In this document: piece after piece, positions 1 through 11,927 of the stretch
Layout: each line of letters starts with the position of its first letter
How positions within the stretch are numbered: the stretch's first letter is position 1
NCBI GenBank assembly: GCA_019054805.1
Contig: JAHQIY010000002.1
Location: forward strand, 4,774,001 to 4,838,000
Source of the DNA: Brachionus manjavacas
Taxonomy: Eukaryota; Rotifera; Eurotatoria; Ploima; Brachionidae
Reading direction: 5' to 3'
Length of the DNA: 64,000 nucleotides
Position numbers and translations under genes: made by a program
Notes under the pieces: generated by a model
Databases searched by the model: none
What the model was told of the DNA's origin: nothing
The model's input: only the letters and a program-made list of their open reading frames with translations

Positions 1-39
1 GACTCCTCAGCGGCACTTCTTGCATAGCCATTTGCACGA
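1..39 (-). CDS. possible partial exon at window edge
   Basis: On the minus strand a pyrimidine-rich run ending in TCTAAG lies just before this stretch, which is much GC-richer than the flanking sequence. That is how internal exons look elsewhere in this window. Two of the three minus frames stay open to the edge. The piece is too short to recognise a family, and the plus strand is also open here, so both strand and coding status are uncertain. Confidence 0.25.
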
Positions 40-1729
40 CTTAGATAAAAAAAATTTTTTTTTAATAATTTAAGACATAATTCATCATTTACCTTCTTAA
101 AATAGTCAGGTTTTTGCTATTACGGAACAGGATACGAGTGGCTGGATTAACAATCATTTTTTTGGTAGCTTTTAGCCTTTATAAATTTTTAAAATAAGAG
201 AATAATTTTTGAATTGAGATATATTTATTAAATTTTTGCTTTAACTGGGTGTTACATGGTAAAATTTGCATTGAAGTACTTTATTTTTAAATTTATTATG
301 TAAAAAAGAACGCTTTGAAATTATCATAAACTTAGCTTCAGTAGGAATTTTCTCGTTTCTTGTTTGAAAAAAGCAGCCTTTTAACCAAAAATATTAATTC
401 CTTGCATTTAATAAACCTGAGATACGATGCGCGTAAATATTTCCAGGATTTACCAAAAATTTTCACTCGGACGAGTATTTAACTTAAATTAAAAATTAAA
501 TTAAGTGAATTAAAAAATAATTTTTCTTTTCCTTTAAATATATTTCAAGACAAAAATTAATCCACGTTCCTCAGCAATCATCTATTTGTGCCAATTTCGT
601 TCATTCCATTGTCCAAAAAAAATATCAAAAAAATTCTTTTTCAAAATTTACAAGCAGAAATTGAAGAAAAAAATTGATCCCAAAAATTACAAAAAATATG
701 CTTATACTACTAAACTTGATTGTACAATTTTGAACAACTAAAATTTTTATCTAATTCAACAAAAGAATATTAGTGCAATATCTATTTCATTTTTAAATTA
801 AAGAGAATATAAATTTCCTTTTAAATTAAATAAATAATTTAAGTCGAACGATTTCAAAGTAAAATTTCTTTAGAACTAACTATAGCACTTGAAATAAAAC
901 TATAATATTTTTTTAATTTTATTATTTTCTCATTGATTGATATAATTAATTATTTTAAATCAAACTTAAAATTTATCCTCAATTCTCTAATATATAACCC
1001 CCAAATTTTCAAGTCTGTGTGTTTGTGTATTCCCTTTTTGCCATCAATAAATTCACACGATAGCTCATTTTGAAGATCTACGTGTCGGCTACTCAAAAAA
1101 TACCCAAAAATTTACGTTGCCAATTTTTCAACTGTTCCTAATTTGATTAAATTTTTTAGGGGTTATTCGAGGGTTAGGATCACGAATATATTGTTTGTTT
1201 GGGACCCAAAAAACCGCAAAAAATCGGTGGTGTTGGCGTGGCACTCGATTTTTGGGGGTTTTTCGGGTTTTTGGGTTTTTTTAAAAGAAATAAGCGGTTT
1301 GGGGAAATTTTAACTCTAGAAATGGATAGATTAGGTCAAAAGGAGTCTGAAAGGGTGCCGCTTTGTCTATTGCGTTGCTCACGGCGATCGCTGCGCATTT
1401 AAAATTAATTAATTATTATGACCGGTCCATTCTGAAAATTTGCCATACCCATGTAAATATTGCCATTCCATCGTGTTTTTTAGGGAGTAAAGCAAAATAA
1501 CGCCTTTCCAAAGGAAAAATTTAAATAAATTAGCTCTAAATTCTAAGAATTTTTTATTATTTATTATTAAAAAAAAACGGCGCGAAATTAAAAAAAAAAG
1601 TATAAATAATAAAGTAAAATATTAAAAGTCATGGTGAAAGATAGCTAATGATGCATAATTTCATAGTTGTTTTCATAATTAGTATGAATAAGATAACTGT
1701 GGTGGCAAAATAAAAGATTGACAAAAGAG
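40..1729. other. intergenic, with one GC-richer hairpin patch
   Basis: AT-rich sequence without a convincing gene. The only distinct part is about 1150-1400, which is GC-richer and contains a long imperfect hairpin (about 1202-1290). A 67-codon open frame across it reads as low-complexity Gly/Phe and is not believable as a protein. Confidence 0.6.
1202..1290. repeat. long imperfect hairpin
   Basis: ACCCAAAAAACC, then AAAAATCG, on the left pairs with CGATTTTT, then GGTTTTT and GGGT, on the right, around a loop of about 17 bases with GGTGGTGTTGGCGTGG-like sequence. The stem is roughly 20 or more pairs with small bulges. It may be part of an old repeat or a structured RNA; nothing ties it to a known family. 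Confidence 0.45.
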
Positions 1730-1737
1730 TTCTTTAC

Positions 1738-1978
1738 GGTTATTTCAAAAACACGGACCTCCAGTTTTAAATAAAACATGGACCCATACTTATCTCCCCC
1801 ATTTATACTTTGCCATTTATCCCCCACCATTTTTCTAGTACAAAATTTTACCAGCTTTTACGCAAGACAAAAATCTAAGCTCTAGCTTTTTCGGTTCGCC
1901 CTTCATTTAATTCTTAAATCAGAAAATCTAAATAAAAATCTACGGACCTATACTTATCTCCTTAAGAAATACTATGCC
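1738..1978 (+). repeat. left terminal inverted repeat of the MULE element
   Basis: Reverse complement of 2553-2792 with only scattered mismatches. Its inner half is repeated once more in direct orientation just inside (about 1801-1964 compared with about 1965-2080, period about 164 bp), so the left side carries an extra partial copy that the right side lacks. Confidence 0.85.
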
Positions 1979-2230
1979 ACTTATCACCCACCATTTTTCT
2001 AGTACTAAATTTTATCAGCTTTTACGCAAGACAAAAATCTAAGTTCTAGCTTTTTCGGTTCGCCCTTCATTTAATTCTGAATCACATAAAGAGAGTTTTA
2101 AAAAATTTATTTAGTTTTTAATTTAAAATTTTTAAATATTAATATTTTAATTTTCTAACTTATAAATTGAAGTAATATTTTTTTCTAAGTTTGTTTTCTC
2201 CATTTCAGGCAATTTTTTAAAAAATTTCTC

Positions 2231-2557
2231 TTACTTTCTTTCTTGTTGCGTTTGTCCAGACATACCCCTTTCATTTGCTTTAACTTCGGATTTTTTATAC
2301 AACTTTGAAACTTCATGGTCACTAGATTGAATCATTGCTAATTTAGATGAGTTTATTTGACCATTTGCCATCTTTTCCAAAAAGCTGAATATCTGAGTCA
2401 GATTATTTTTTGATTTTGGGATTCTTTCTTTTATTGAATTGTTAAATCCCTCTATATTATTGGTCGTATAATAACTATTTAGCTTATCTTTGTATTTTAA
2501 ATTTAAGATTTTTTTGTGAGACCAAATTAAAAATACAAAGATAAGCTTAATAGGCAT
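2231..2557 (-). pseudogene. MULE transposase C-terminal fragment
   Basis: A 108-codon open frame whose middle (residues about 28-68) has the tyrosine pair and NNIEGFNNSIKERI pattern typical of the region after the catalytic core in MULE transposases. The DDE catalytic residues are not present. Its first codon lies inside the right inverted repeat, so this is probably a leftover exon and not a complete small protein. A short inverted repeat (about 2476-2500 against 2531-2550) marks a likely deletion joint at its start. Confidence 0.55.
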
Positions 2558-2792
2558 AGTATTTCTTAAGGAGATAAGTATAGGTCCGTAGATTTTTATT
2601 TAGATTTTCTGATTTAAGAATTAAATGAAGGGCGAACCGAAAAAACCAGAGTTTAGATTTTTGTCTTTCGTAAAAGCTGGTAAAATTTTGTACTAGAAAA
2701 GGTGGGGGATAAATGGCATAGTATTAATGGGGGAGATAAGTATGGGTCCGTGTTTTATTTAAAAACTGGAGGTTCGTGTTTTTGTAATAACC
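2553..2792 (-). repeat. right terminal inverted repeat of the MULE element
   Basis: Partner of the 1738-1978 arm. It is followed directly by the second copy of the 8-bp target duplication at 2793-2800. Confidence 0.85.
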
Positions 2793-2800
2793 TTCTTTAC

Positions 2801-3970
2801 ACGTATACGTCTAAATAGGATTCCCGTGGGACGGAATTCCTTGATTAATAAATTAAAGCTGCAAGATGCCCATTTTTATTTCAACTAGATCTCTTTATCA
2901 TGTTAGATGCATTCTCATAATGTTCACCGTATCGGATAGCATGATATTGAGTAAATGGTTTTTATAAAAACGAGATCAGGCATCGTGATGAGCGCAGCAT
3001 GAAAATGAATTTTAAATGGAATGATAAAGAATGAAGGACTTAAATAGATTAATGGGTTTGTTATTGATGGAATTATGGTTGGATATTGAAGTGCACTTTT
3101 GGACAATCAAGCATTAATCATTTTACCAAATTTTTACTTTTTTTTCTTGCTATTTTAAGTATTGTTAAAATTTTAAGAATAATTAATTGAAAAAAAAGCT
3201 TGCATATTAGACGGAGAAAATACGCGCAGTCCTATACATGTAAGAAATTCTGGCCGTACTATTCGCGTTCTATAGTCGCCCAAAGCTTTCACATCTTTTT
3301 AATTTTTTACAAATTTTTTAAGCTATCGAAAATTTCGAGCATATTATTCTTAATCGTGTCAAACAATCATTCAATCAAGTAAGCAATTTATTCGACTTTT
3401 TTTTAAATATTTTTGTAAATATTAAAAACATTATTTTGAATTTTTACATATAATTATATTTATGTCTAAATTTTTTATTTTTTTTTCTTAAATTAACTTT
3501 AAAATAAATCACTTTTTACTTTTATCTATTTAATTTTTACAAAATATAATTTGTTTCATTTAATCTTAGTAAATGTTTGATTAAATTGTTATTGAAAATT
3601 AATTTGAATGAAATAAAAACTCAATATTTTTTTTTATTTTTCAAATTTAATTCAATTAAATTAACTTAAAAAATATATTTATGATATTTTTTTAATAATT
3701 AACTTATTTAACTGTTTAAAACTGAAAAAATTGATTAAATAATTGTAAATTTATTTGAAAATTTAATTTTTTTAAAAGCAATATTTATTTTTTATGATAT
3801 AATTTATTTACACCAAAAATACCAAAAGTAGGCCGTAATTTGCTTATTAATTTGCTTATGGCTCTATTATTTTAGATTATAAAATTTTTTAATAAAGATC
3901 AAGAAAATTTAAACTTAAACTTATGAAAAAATTAAAATGCCTCTTTATAAATGGAAATTTTGTAAAACCG
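2801..3970. other. intergenic, nothing recognised
   Basis: AT-rich sequence. Open frames of about 60 codons occur on both strands but show no family motifs and no splice context. Confidence 0.6.
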
Positions 3971-4379
3971 TGTTCAATACAATTGGTCCGATGTTGAGGT
4001 TGCCAATTTAAACAGGAAAGTGGTCGAAAAGTTTCTTTTAAGAATTTAAAAGCCCGATCCAACAGTAAAAATTGAATTGTCTATCAAATCATTCTAATAG
4101 ATGTTAAAATTCAGTTTTACAACAATTTCAAACAACATCCACGTTTGACCTGGCACAAAATCCAATGTTCGACCTGGCACTTCAGCATCATTTCTTATTA
4201 GTATAATATGCTTGCCAGTAGATCAGCCTATGAGTTTGGATTATTAACTGTCAATTGTTGATCAGAAAATTTCTTCGTTGACTCATGATAGCCTATTTGA
4301 CTTCGGGACTTGATCAAAGTAAGTTTGAATTCTACCATTATAAAAACAAGTATTAAATATACTTTAATAAAGGTCTAAG

Positions 4380-6535
4380 CATAATAGAGGATCCTAATGA
4401 AATTGTGGAGTCCATATTGGATCGAATATATCCAAAATTGAAACGTCTCACTAATGCAACTAATCGAAATGGTAGAGAACTTGTGGATTCCAATGATTTC
4501 TTGACCAACATTCGACACTACAATTCACAATTTGCTATGTGTGCTGTCAAAGCTAATTTTGACCCCGAGGATCTTGATAACCGATCAAATGACAGTCAAC
4601 GTTTCAATCCTCGGCAAACTAATCGTAAGCCATACTAATACAAAGTGCATGCCAATGCCAAATGGTTATCTGCATTGAAAGCAGCGCAATACTTAAAGAC
4701 GCACACAGATAGAGCAATCGTTGAAAATATGCGTCGAAATTGGGCTCGAAACTATAGGGATATATGTGAAGAAATAATATAAATGTTTAATCAAATATTA
4801 AGGCACTCAAATCCACTTGTACAGTTATTTCTCACTAATCGAGAAATATTAAGTCGTCAAAAAGTACGTGATCCATTGAATGTACGCTTGTGGAATCCCG
4901 TTATGCGCCACGCAACACAAATGTACCGATCAATGCGAGAGGTCGAAGGCAAATTTTTGATCAAGCAGTTAATGGAGGAATTGCAGCAGTTTTCAATGAT
5001 CAAGATGGCTTGCCCTACGATGGATTTGTACTATTTAACAAGCAAGGCAGCAAAGACTTCGTTTGATTAATATTGCACCGCAAACAGTTAATAACTTTAT
5101 GCAAAGTATTGATATGAGAGAGACATATTGCGACCCAATTTTTTTCCACTGTTGTTTTCGTGTGGTGAAGCCCGAAACGATGACAGATATCAGCACAATC
5201 AAGCTGTGTTAACTGCAAATTCAAGGCTGACTCTTAACGAATTTTACAAGAACCGAATTCATGTTCGAAACAACAATCCAAGTGCAATTTTTCGCATGAG
5301 TAAATTACTGCTAGATTAATTTGTTTGTTTATGGATTTAGATAGAAAAAATACTTACAATTTCTTCGTACTCATCAGTCCCAATAGCGAATTCTTGACTA
5401 TCGTGCAACAATATTATGATTCGCTTGAATTGGCTTGACGATTTGGTAAAGCCGATTATTTTATCACGTTCACGTCGAATCCAAAATGGCCCGAACTACA
5501 ACAAACATTGGTAAATAGCCAAGGATATTTGTCCCGACCTGACATGTTAATGAGAGGCACAATATTGGAGCTGTGGAAGCTTTGGTTCGTATTACGAAAC
5601 GCAGACTACCTCATTTGTTGTGGATGTATGACAATGACAAGCCGTCAACCCCCGATGCGATCGATAATATGATTAGTAGCGAATTGCCCGACCCTCATCA
5701 AGACAGTGAACTATTTGAATTGGTCAAAAGAAAAATGGTTCATGGACCATGTTTGCCAAATAGTTGTGCATGAAACAGTTTAACAATCGTTGTTCCAAAG
5801 GCTTTCCAAAACCATATAGTGAAAAGACAGGAATGCGTCCAAATAGTTTTCTTATTTACAAGCGCCGAAATGATGGCAGAAACATTACGATGAGGGGACA
5901 TGTACTTGACAATCGCTATGTGCGAGATGGTACTGCCAATCAATTTCTTTACAAGGATATTGTTAACATGTATAAATTTGACAAAAATACAAAGCGTTGG
6001 ACTCGTGTAAAAGTTGGTCAAGGAGATAGAGTCATTGGTCGTATTCCTTTTATACATCTAAATAGACGAAAGCTTTTTTAAATGAAGCTGCTTCTGTTAC
6101 ACGTCCGCCAGCCAACATGATACGAATTTTTTACGAACTGTAAATGGACAAGTGTATGATACGTTTAAAGAAGAAGCACGCGCCCTCAATAACCATCAGT
6201 GGTTCACCATGATACAAGAAATATGCCAAGTCAAGTTGCCATATTGGATAATGTATTAATTTTAGTTTAGCTTCTTTGTAATTCAAATTGCATCATTGTT
6301 GTATCAAAATCATCCCGAAGATCCAAATGCACTTCAGACGAAACAAAATACATGAAGGGTATGTGGCAGCATCCAGAGTACGCAACTATGAGTCTTTGAC
6401 AATATTAGTCATTGACAATAATAGTAGATACTCATTTGTTTGGAAATCGACAAGGAGTTTTGAAAATCAACCGCAATGATGGTGATGATGTCGTTTATAC
6501 CAACAATGTGATATTCAATGATTTTCTCAATTAGA
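4380..6535 (+). mobile_element. decayed Helitron (rolling-circle transposon) remnant
   Basis: Pieces of a Helitron Rep/helicase protein follow one another in order on the plus strand but in different frames and with stops. Recognisable parts: an N-terminal segment (4405-5060); the region before the Helitron-like N domain with an FYKNRIHVRNNNPSAIFRM segment (about 5235-5320); the ITFTSNPKWPEL motif (about 5465-5500); the GLPH-like segment leading to HGPC (about 5575-5755); CSKGFPKPYSEKTG (about 5790-5835); an RTVNGQVYDTFKEEA segment (about 6125-6180); and finally the Pif1-type helicase end YVAASRVRNYESLTILV (6360-6410). The HUH two-histidine motif is degraded, the tyrosine motif is missing, and most of the helicase is deleted between about 6240 and 6290. 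Element ends (5' TC, 3' hairpin plus CTRR) were not located. At least five frame changes or in-frame stops show that it is long dead. Confidence 0.8.
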
Positions 6536-6539
6536 ATTT

Positions 6540-8176
6540 TTTTTTTGCTAAAATTAATTAATTTTATTTTTATTTATAAATGATTAGAATTAATAAAATT
6601 TTTTAAATTTAGACGAATAGAAAAAATTAAATCTTAGAGTAAAAAAAAAAAAAAAGTTAGACATAAAGTTATTTTGTTGGCTTATTTGGACCTTTTGGAC
6701 CATGAGAACATTTTTGAATTTTTAAAAATTTTAATATTTAGTTATAACACATTCAATTAATTGATAAATAAATTTACATATTCAAATAAAAAATAAATCA
6801 AGTCCAAGTCTATTAATCGATTTAATTGAATCTAAATAAAAACAGTTTCGAACCTAATCTTTATCTTGGGCAAGCAATCAAATAACATTATCCGCAAATT
6901 TATTGTTTTCAAATAAATTACAATGCTCGATTAGTACTATAAATCGACATGGATTAAAGTAAAGCCTGGAATAAACAGTGAACGGGAGAGTTTAGAGTAA
7001 CTTTAAGAGCTATTGTATAAAAAGACACTCTAACTCGGAAATATTTAAATAAATACAGTGATATGAATAATAAAATAATTAAGACAAATAACAATAGAGA
7101 AAGAGGGGGGAAGGAGAGAGTTTAAAAACGCTAGGCCGGGCATAAAATCTGGAGATTTTAGTTGTATCCGTTTAAGAAGAGAGTAACGTTTGAGCTAGTT
7201 TTTTTGTATGAAATATAAAAATTAAAGATTTGGGAATATGAAGTTCGTATCAATTCAGCTTCTGGAATTATGAAATTTTTAATATTCATTAATTTGCTTT
7301 AATTTCAAATCTTTACCTATCTTTTCAATTCAAAAAAATCTAATTGTTTTTTAATTTTTTTAATAAAAAAAAACAAAATCACTTAAGGAGAATTAACGAA
7401 TGTTGAAAAAGATTTTTGGGAAAATTTGAAAGCTAAAATTTATTTATTAAATTAACAGGTAAACTTTAATTCTTTGCACAAAATTCAAGTAAAAAATGAA
7501 TATCAAAGAACATGGTAGAAACTTAAAATTTTGTCTCCTTATTAATCAATATTCCTAATGCATATTAAAATTTTTTAAATTTTGGATTCTCTCTTTAACT
7601 TTGAAAGCCTTTGATATAAGTCCTCCTATTTCAATAGTTTGTCCTCATGTTATATATAAATCTTATTTTATAAATCAAACATGCTTTTAAAAAATACTAA
7701 ATCAAGAACTGAAAAAAATTCAAAAAAATTTTTTGAAAATCGGTTACCCCAAACAATTTTAAATTTGAATTTAAAAAAAAATATATAGAAAAAAACAGTG
7801 ACTAATGTTTTAAGTTAAAAAATTTTAATTATTTTCTTGTAGAAATTACGCTAAATTTTAAATTTTATTATTTCTTTCAGATTTTAATAAATGGAGTGGA
7901 TGAAATGAAATGTAAATCAGTTAAGTATTAAAAAATATTTTTTTAATTGAATAATTAAATTAATTAGAATTAAATGGATTTTAATTTTCAAATTGGATCT
8001 CTCTTAATATCTGAACTCTAATTTTTTACATAAAAAAAAATCTACAAAAGTTTTATAATATTTGGTTTATTTGTGAGGAATAAATTTCGAACAAAGTATA
8101 TAAAAAAATTTAAAACAAAACCTCAAAAGTTCATTTATATAAAAATGTGCCAAAAACTTTTATAATATTTTCTTTC
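6540..8176. other. intergenic; 3' flank of the BRCA1-like gene
   Basis: AT-rich. A purine-rich patch lies at about 7080-7110. On the minus strand an AATAAA (8071-8066) lies about 105 bases past the stop of the BRCA1-like gene and is a plausible poly(A) signal. No gene seen. Confidence 0.55.
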
Positions 8177-11100
8177 TTATTTTTCATATGTTTGATATTC
8201 GCTACAATTCATTAGTTTATAACAAGCCAATGAGTCGATTAACCACGACTTATTTACACAATCAATATTATTTTGCTTCAAAGTATCAGCTATTTTTTTT
8301 GATATTTTTTTGAATTTATCATCAAAAATAACTATTTTAAATTTTTTTTCATCATCAACGCTAAACTCTTTAGCTTTCCGCTTCACAACTCCTCCATTAA
8401 GACAGACTAATTGAGTCAAATCGTCCAAACTGACCGAATCTGCGCTCAAAAATTCTCCTATAAACAAAAACTCATAAGATTCTAGCAAATGCTTATGATT
8501 TGTTCTTGACTTCAAGGGCCCATTGTGCACTCCAAATGACTTGTCACCTCTTATCTCAAATTTGTCAGGTTTTATCATCTGATCTGTATTTATACAATTC
8601 AAAATCCATGCTACTGATACGATCCATATTTTTCTAGATATCGCCTTTAAGTATTTATTTGTAACTCCACAAAGTAAATTTTTGTCTGCATCCACAATCA
8701 GATGAGTTGTTTGGTCAGTTATTTCATTTGAAATACTAATTCCATTTGTCTGAGCGTAATTATTTATGACTGACTTCATTTCGGATGGAAGCAGTGAATA
8801 GACAAATTCAATCTGATTTTTTGACTTATTGGTAATGTTAGACAAAGCGGTTCGTTTGGTAGGCTCTTCGCAAATGGTCTCATTTTGAACCGAGTAGTGG
8901 TCTTTACAAATATTTTCAATTGCTTGGCAAGCACTATCAGTCAAAAGCTGAGTTTCTGTTGACTTCTTTTTTTTTGAACCATTGCTCTGAGTTGGTACCG
9001 AGTCGGTAATTTTTGGCATTACGGACTGATTCAAATTAAATGTAGATTGATCGGCGACACTCTCGTGTGCCAAGCTAACCCCCAAAATATCCTTTGCCAA
9101 AGGTATGTTTTTTTGACTTATATTTTGAGTCACATTAGTTAATAATATTTGATTTTGATTATAGTTAGTGTTATTAAGGGAATTAAGGAAATATGAATGA
9201 TTGTCTAAGTCGATTTTTTTAGATTCTGCTATTTGAGGTCTCTGAAATTTTTCATTATTTTTTATTTTTTCCTCACCATTTTCCTCATTTATTAAACCCT
9301 CAACTTTTGCATTCAAATTTTCGACCGGAACACTCCGAACATGCGCTGTATCTGATATGACCATTGATCTTTCGTTTGGTCTCTCATTTTCTTTCTCGAA
9401 TAAAATGGTGCTGTCATTTTTATCATTAGAATAAGTTCTATTTCTGGAAGAAGAATTTACAATGGCTTGTAATCTACTTGCCGATTTGGACAGAGTCTCA
9501 TTGATGTGTTGAATTTCTTCGTCGATCAATTGATTATCCATTTTGATTGGAGTATCTTCCACAACAAGACTTTCCTCGTCCTGATGAACATAAGTATCTT
9601 CGATTAGAGTAGCATTTTTATTTTTCTCAGCATTTTGCAAAAAGCTTCCGTCATTTGGATTTTTTTCGCTCTTGGTAAATTCAAGTGCCGGAATTCTTTT
9701 GTTTCTGTGAGGCTTTTTTGTACTAGTATTGCTCAAAAGCTCAGTAAAATTATTTAAAAATGCCGAGCTTCTTCTATTCACTATTTCGTTTGACAAAATG
9801 AGTTGGGCCTCTTTTTGGTGACGAATAGGTTCAGTATTTATAACAAGTGTGTCCAGAATTACAGTTGGTTGATTTGGTGGAGATTCGGGTATGGATTGAA
9901 CACTTGTTTGGCCCAAGGAATCAAAATATTCACTCAATATTTCATCTAAAATTTCCGATTCAAGAAGAAGGTACATTTTTTTAATCAAAAATGCTTCTAT
10001 TTTGGCAAAATCTATTAAGAATATGTCAATGAAATCATCAGAACTACATTGAACAGATTGATCTTTGGTCTCTCTTTTCGGATCAGTATTAGTTCCAATT
10101 GAACAAGTAGGTCTGATCTTTTTGGCACAATTTAAACAAGTTAAAGCTATGGATTGATTTTTCTGTGACAAATCCGAGTCTGATTGAGTGCGTTTAAGGC
10201 TTTTTTTTGATTTTAAAAATCGAACTGTTTTTTTTGCAGATTCGTTTTGCTTGGACACTTGATCAATTGGAGGACTAAGGTCAATTTGAGGCAGTGGTCT
10301 GTCAATAAAATGTGATCCCGCTGATTTTGGTGTTTGAATCACACTGTTACGAATCAATTTGGGGGTCGTGTCTGTTGTCAAAAATAGGTTACTATCACTT
10401 TTATGTCGCATAGAATTATTGCTATTATTTTTATTGCTAGGTTGGTTGGTAAATTTAAGTGGATCTTAAATTTAAAATATTCATGTACAATTTTAAACTT
10501 CTATAAATCATTAGCTGTAGCCAAACATATTAATTTCGAGTCTTAATATCACTTATTTTTATTATTTTAAAGCTGATAAATTTCTTTACAATTCTGAGAA
10601 AAGATTTTGATTCCATATTTTAGTTATCTGAGTTTTAATTTGAAAATATTGAAATTTATATGTCTGATGCTACGGCTTATGATTTGGAGCACTATCAAAA
10701 AATTTATACTAACTAAATTTTTTAATATGTAATTCTTTACAAAAATAGGATTTAGACGGAAATCTAAGTTTAAATTTTTCAACGACTTAAAAATAAATAA
10801 TTTCAAAAATAAAAAGTTATTTGGGAATTTAAATTTTTTTTTTTAAATGTAAAAAAAATAATCTTCGACTTACAATCTATTTTGGAGAAATCATGAATAT
10901 CATTGTTGTCTCTTTTTTTATCTGTATTTATTTCTGCTTCTTTGATACATATTTCTTTTTTGTTCGAATCATTTGGATCAGTGCTCAGTTCTTCTATGGA
11001 ACCATCAAAAATTGGAAAAGTTTTCGATTTGTTTTTTGCATTTTGATTTAAATTTTCATCTTGTTTTCTTTCGATTCTAGCAATACTTATTGAAGACTTG

Positions 11101-11927
11101 ACAGTGCATTTAGCTTGATTATCGTCCAAATTTCTATAATTAGGTGAATCAGCATCTTTGCTAGTTCTTGGCACATTTTTTTCCAACCATTCAGTCACTT
11201 TATTAGTAAGAGGAATTTTAGATGTTTCATTTAAATTTATTGATTTGTTCGAAATGGACTGATAATTGGGTATGACTGCTCGGGTAGCAAAGTTATCGTG
11301 TCTAGTAGATGTAATGATCGAATTGGTAGAAGCCAGTTCATTTTCGTTGTGTTTAACTTTTTTTGAACATGGTTCACTTTCTTCCTAAATCTTAATTGTC
11401 TCAATAGTTTAAAATTTATTAATCTCAAATAAAACTTACCGAACTAATGGTTCTTTTTTTCTGCCTTGATCTTAAAACTTGAGTGGAAAAATCACTTGAC
11501 AATTTTGAATTGTTTTTTTCATGCTCATTTTCCAAAGGTGTGGCGCAGATTTTTTTTTCAGGGGACCTAACGGCTTGGACAGCACTCATTTCTTTAGCGA
11601 AATTTTCTTCGAGATTTTTAGTTTTTATTATGTAAGGGTCCAGTGAGGAGAACTGTTTTAGAGAACGTAAGTTGATTGTGTTTTTGCATAATGGACAGCT
11701 CTGTGTGCGTTTGGACCCTATGTAGTTCTCAATGCAATTGCGGCAAAATGTGTGTTGACAATTGGTGATTACAGCGTCATCGAAAAAGTCCATACTTGAT
11801 AAAAAAAAATAAAAATTTTAATTAAAAATTTGATATTTATTTACCAAATTGTACACTCGAAGCTTTTTTTCACAAGGTAAATTACAGATGAGAGTTTTTC
11901 AAAAAGTTTTTTGTCAGTTGATTCCAT
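8177..11927 (-). CDS. BRCA1: BRCA1-like RING and tandem-BRCT protein
   Basis: Four exons join in frame: 11927-11845, 11794-11440, 11384-10874 and 10464-8177 (introns 50, 55 and 409 bp, all GT-AG), giving 1078 residues. The first junction splits a zinc-binding cysteine codon. The N-terminal C3HC4 RING has C25, C28, C40, H42, C45, C48, C61 and C64, nearly the human BRCA1 spacing, followed by CPLCKNTINLRSL as in BRCA1. The middle is long, Ser/Asn/Lys-rich and probably disordered. The C-terminus has two BRCT repeats (about 868-960 and 976-1070): a THLIV segment, KYL with the phosphate-contact lysine, the FEIRGD linker and WLIDSLACYK. In the family this protein pairs with BARD1 as a nuclear ubiquitin ligase in homologous recombination repair. 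The FEIRGD linker and RING spacing favour BRCA1 over BARD1, and no ankyrin repeats are present. It is shorter than human BRCA1 (1863 residues), mainly in the middle. Confidence 0.88.

Larger units (their letters stand above)
1730..2800 (-). mobile_element. non-autonomous Mutator-like (MULE) DNA transposon with TSD
   Basis: The element proper is 1738-2792. Its ends are long inverted repeats, 1738-1978 and 2553-2792, about 240 bp each, starting GGTTATT(T/A)CAAAAACACG. It is flanked by a perfect 8-bp direct repeat TTCTTTAC (1730-1737 and 2793-2800), the length expected for MULE or hAT insertion. Between the arms a minus-strand frame (2557-2231) encodes a fragment resembling the end of a MULE transposase, with an NNIEGFNN motif followed by a leucine-rich helix region. 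The transposase core is absent, so this is an internally deleted copy that would depend on an enzyme made elsewhere. The intact target duplication and few differences between arms suggest a fairly recent insertion. Confidence 0.85.

Noticed and set aside
1199-1402. 67-codon plus-strand frame
   Set aside because: Low-complexity Gly/Phe reading of a hairpin patch; not protein-like.
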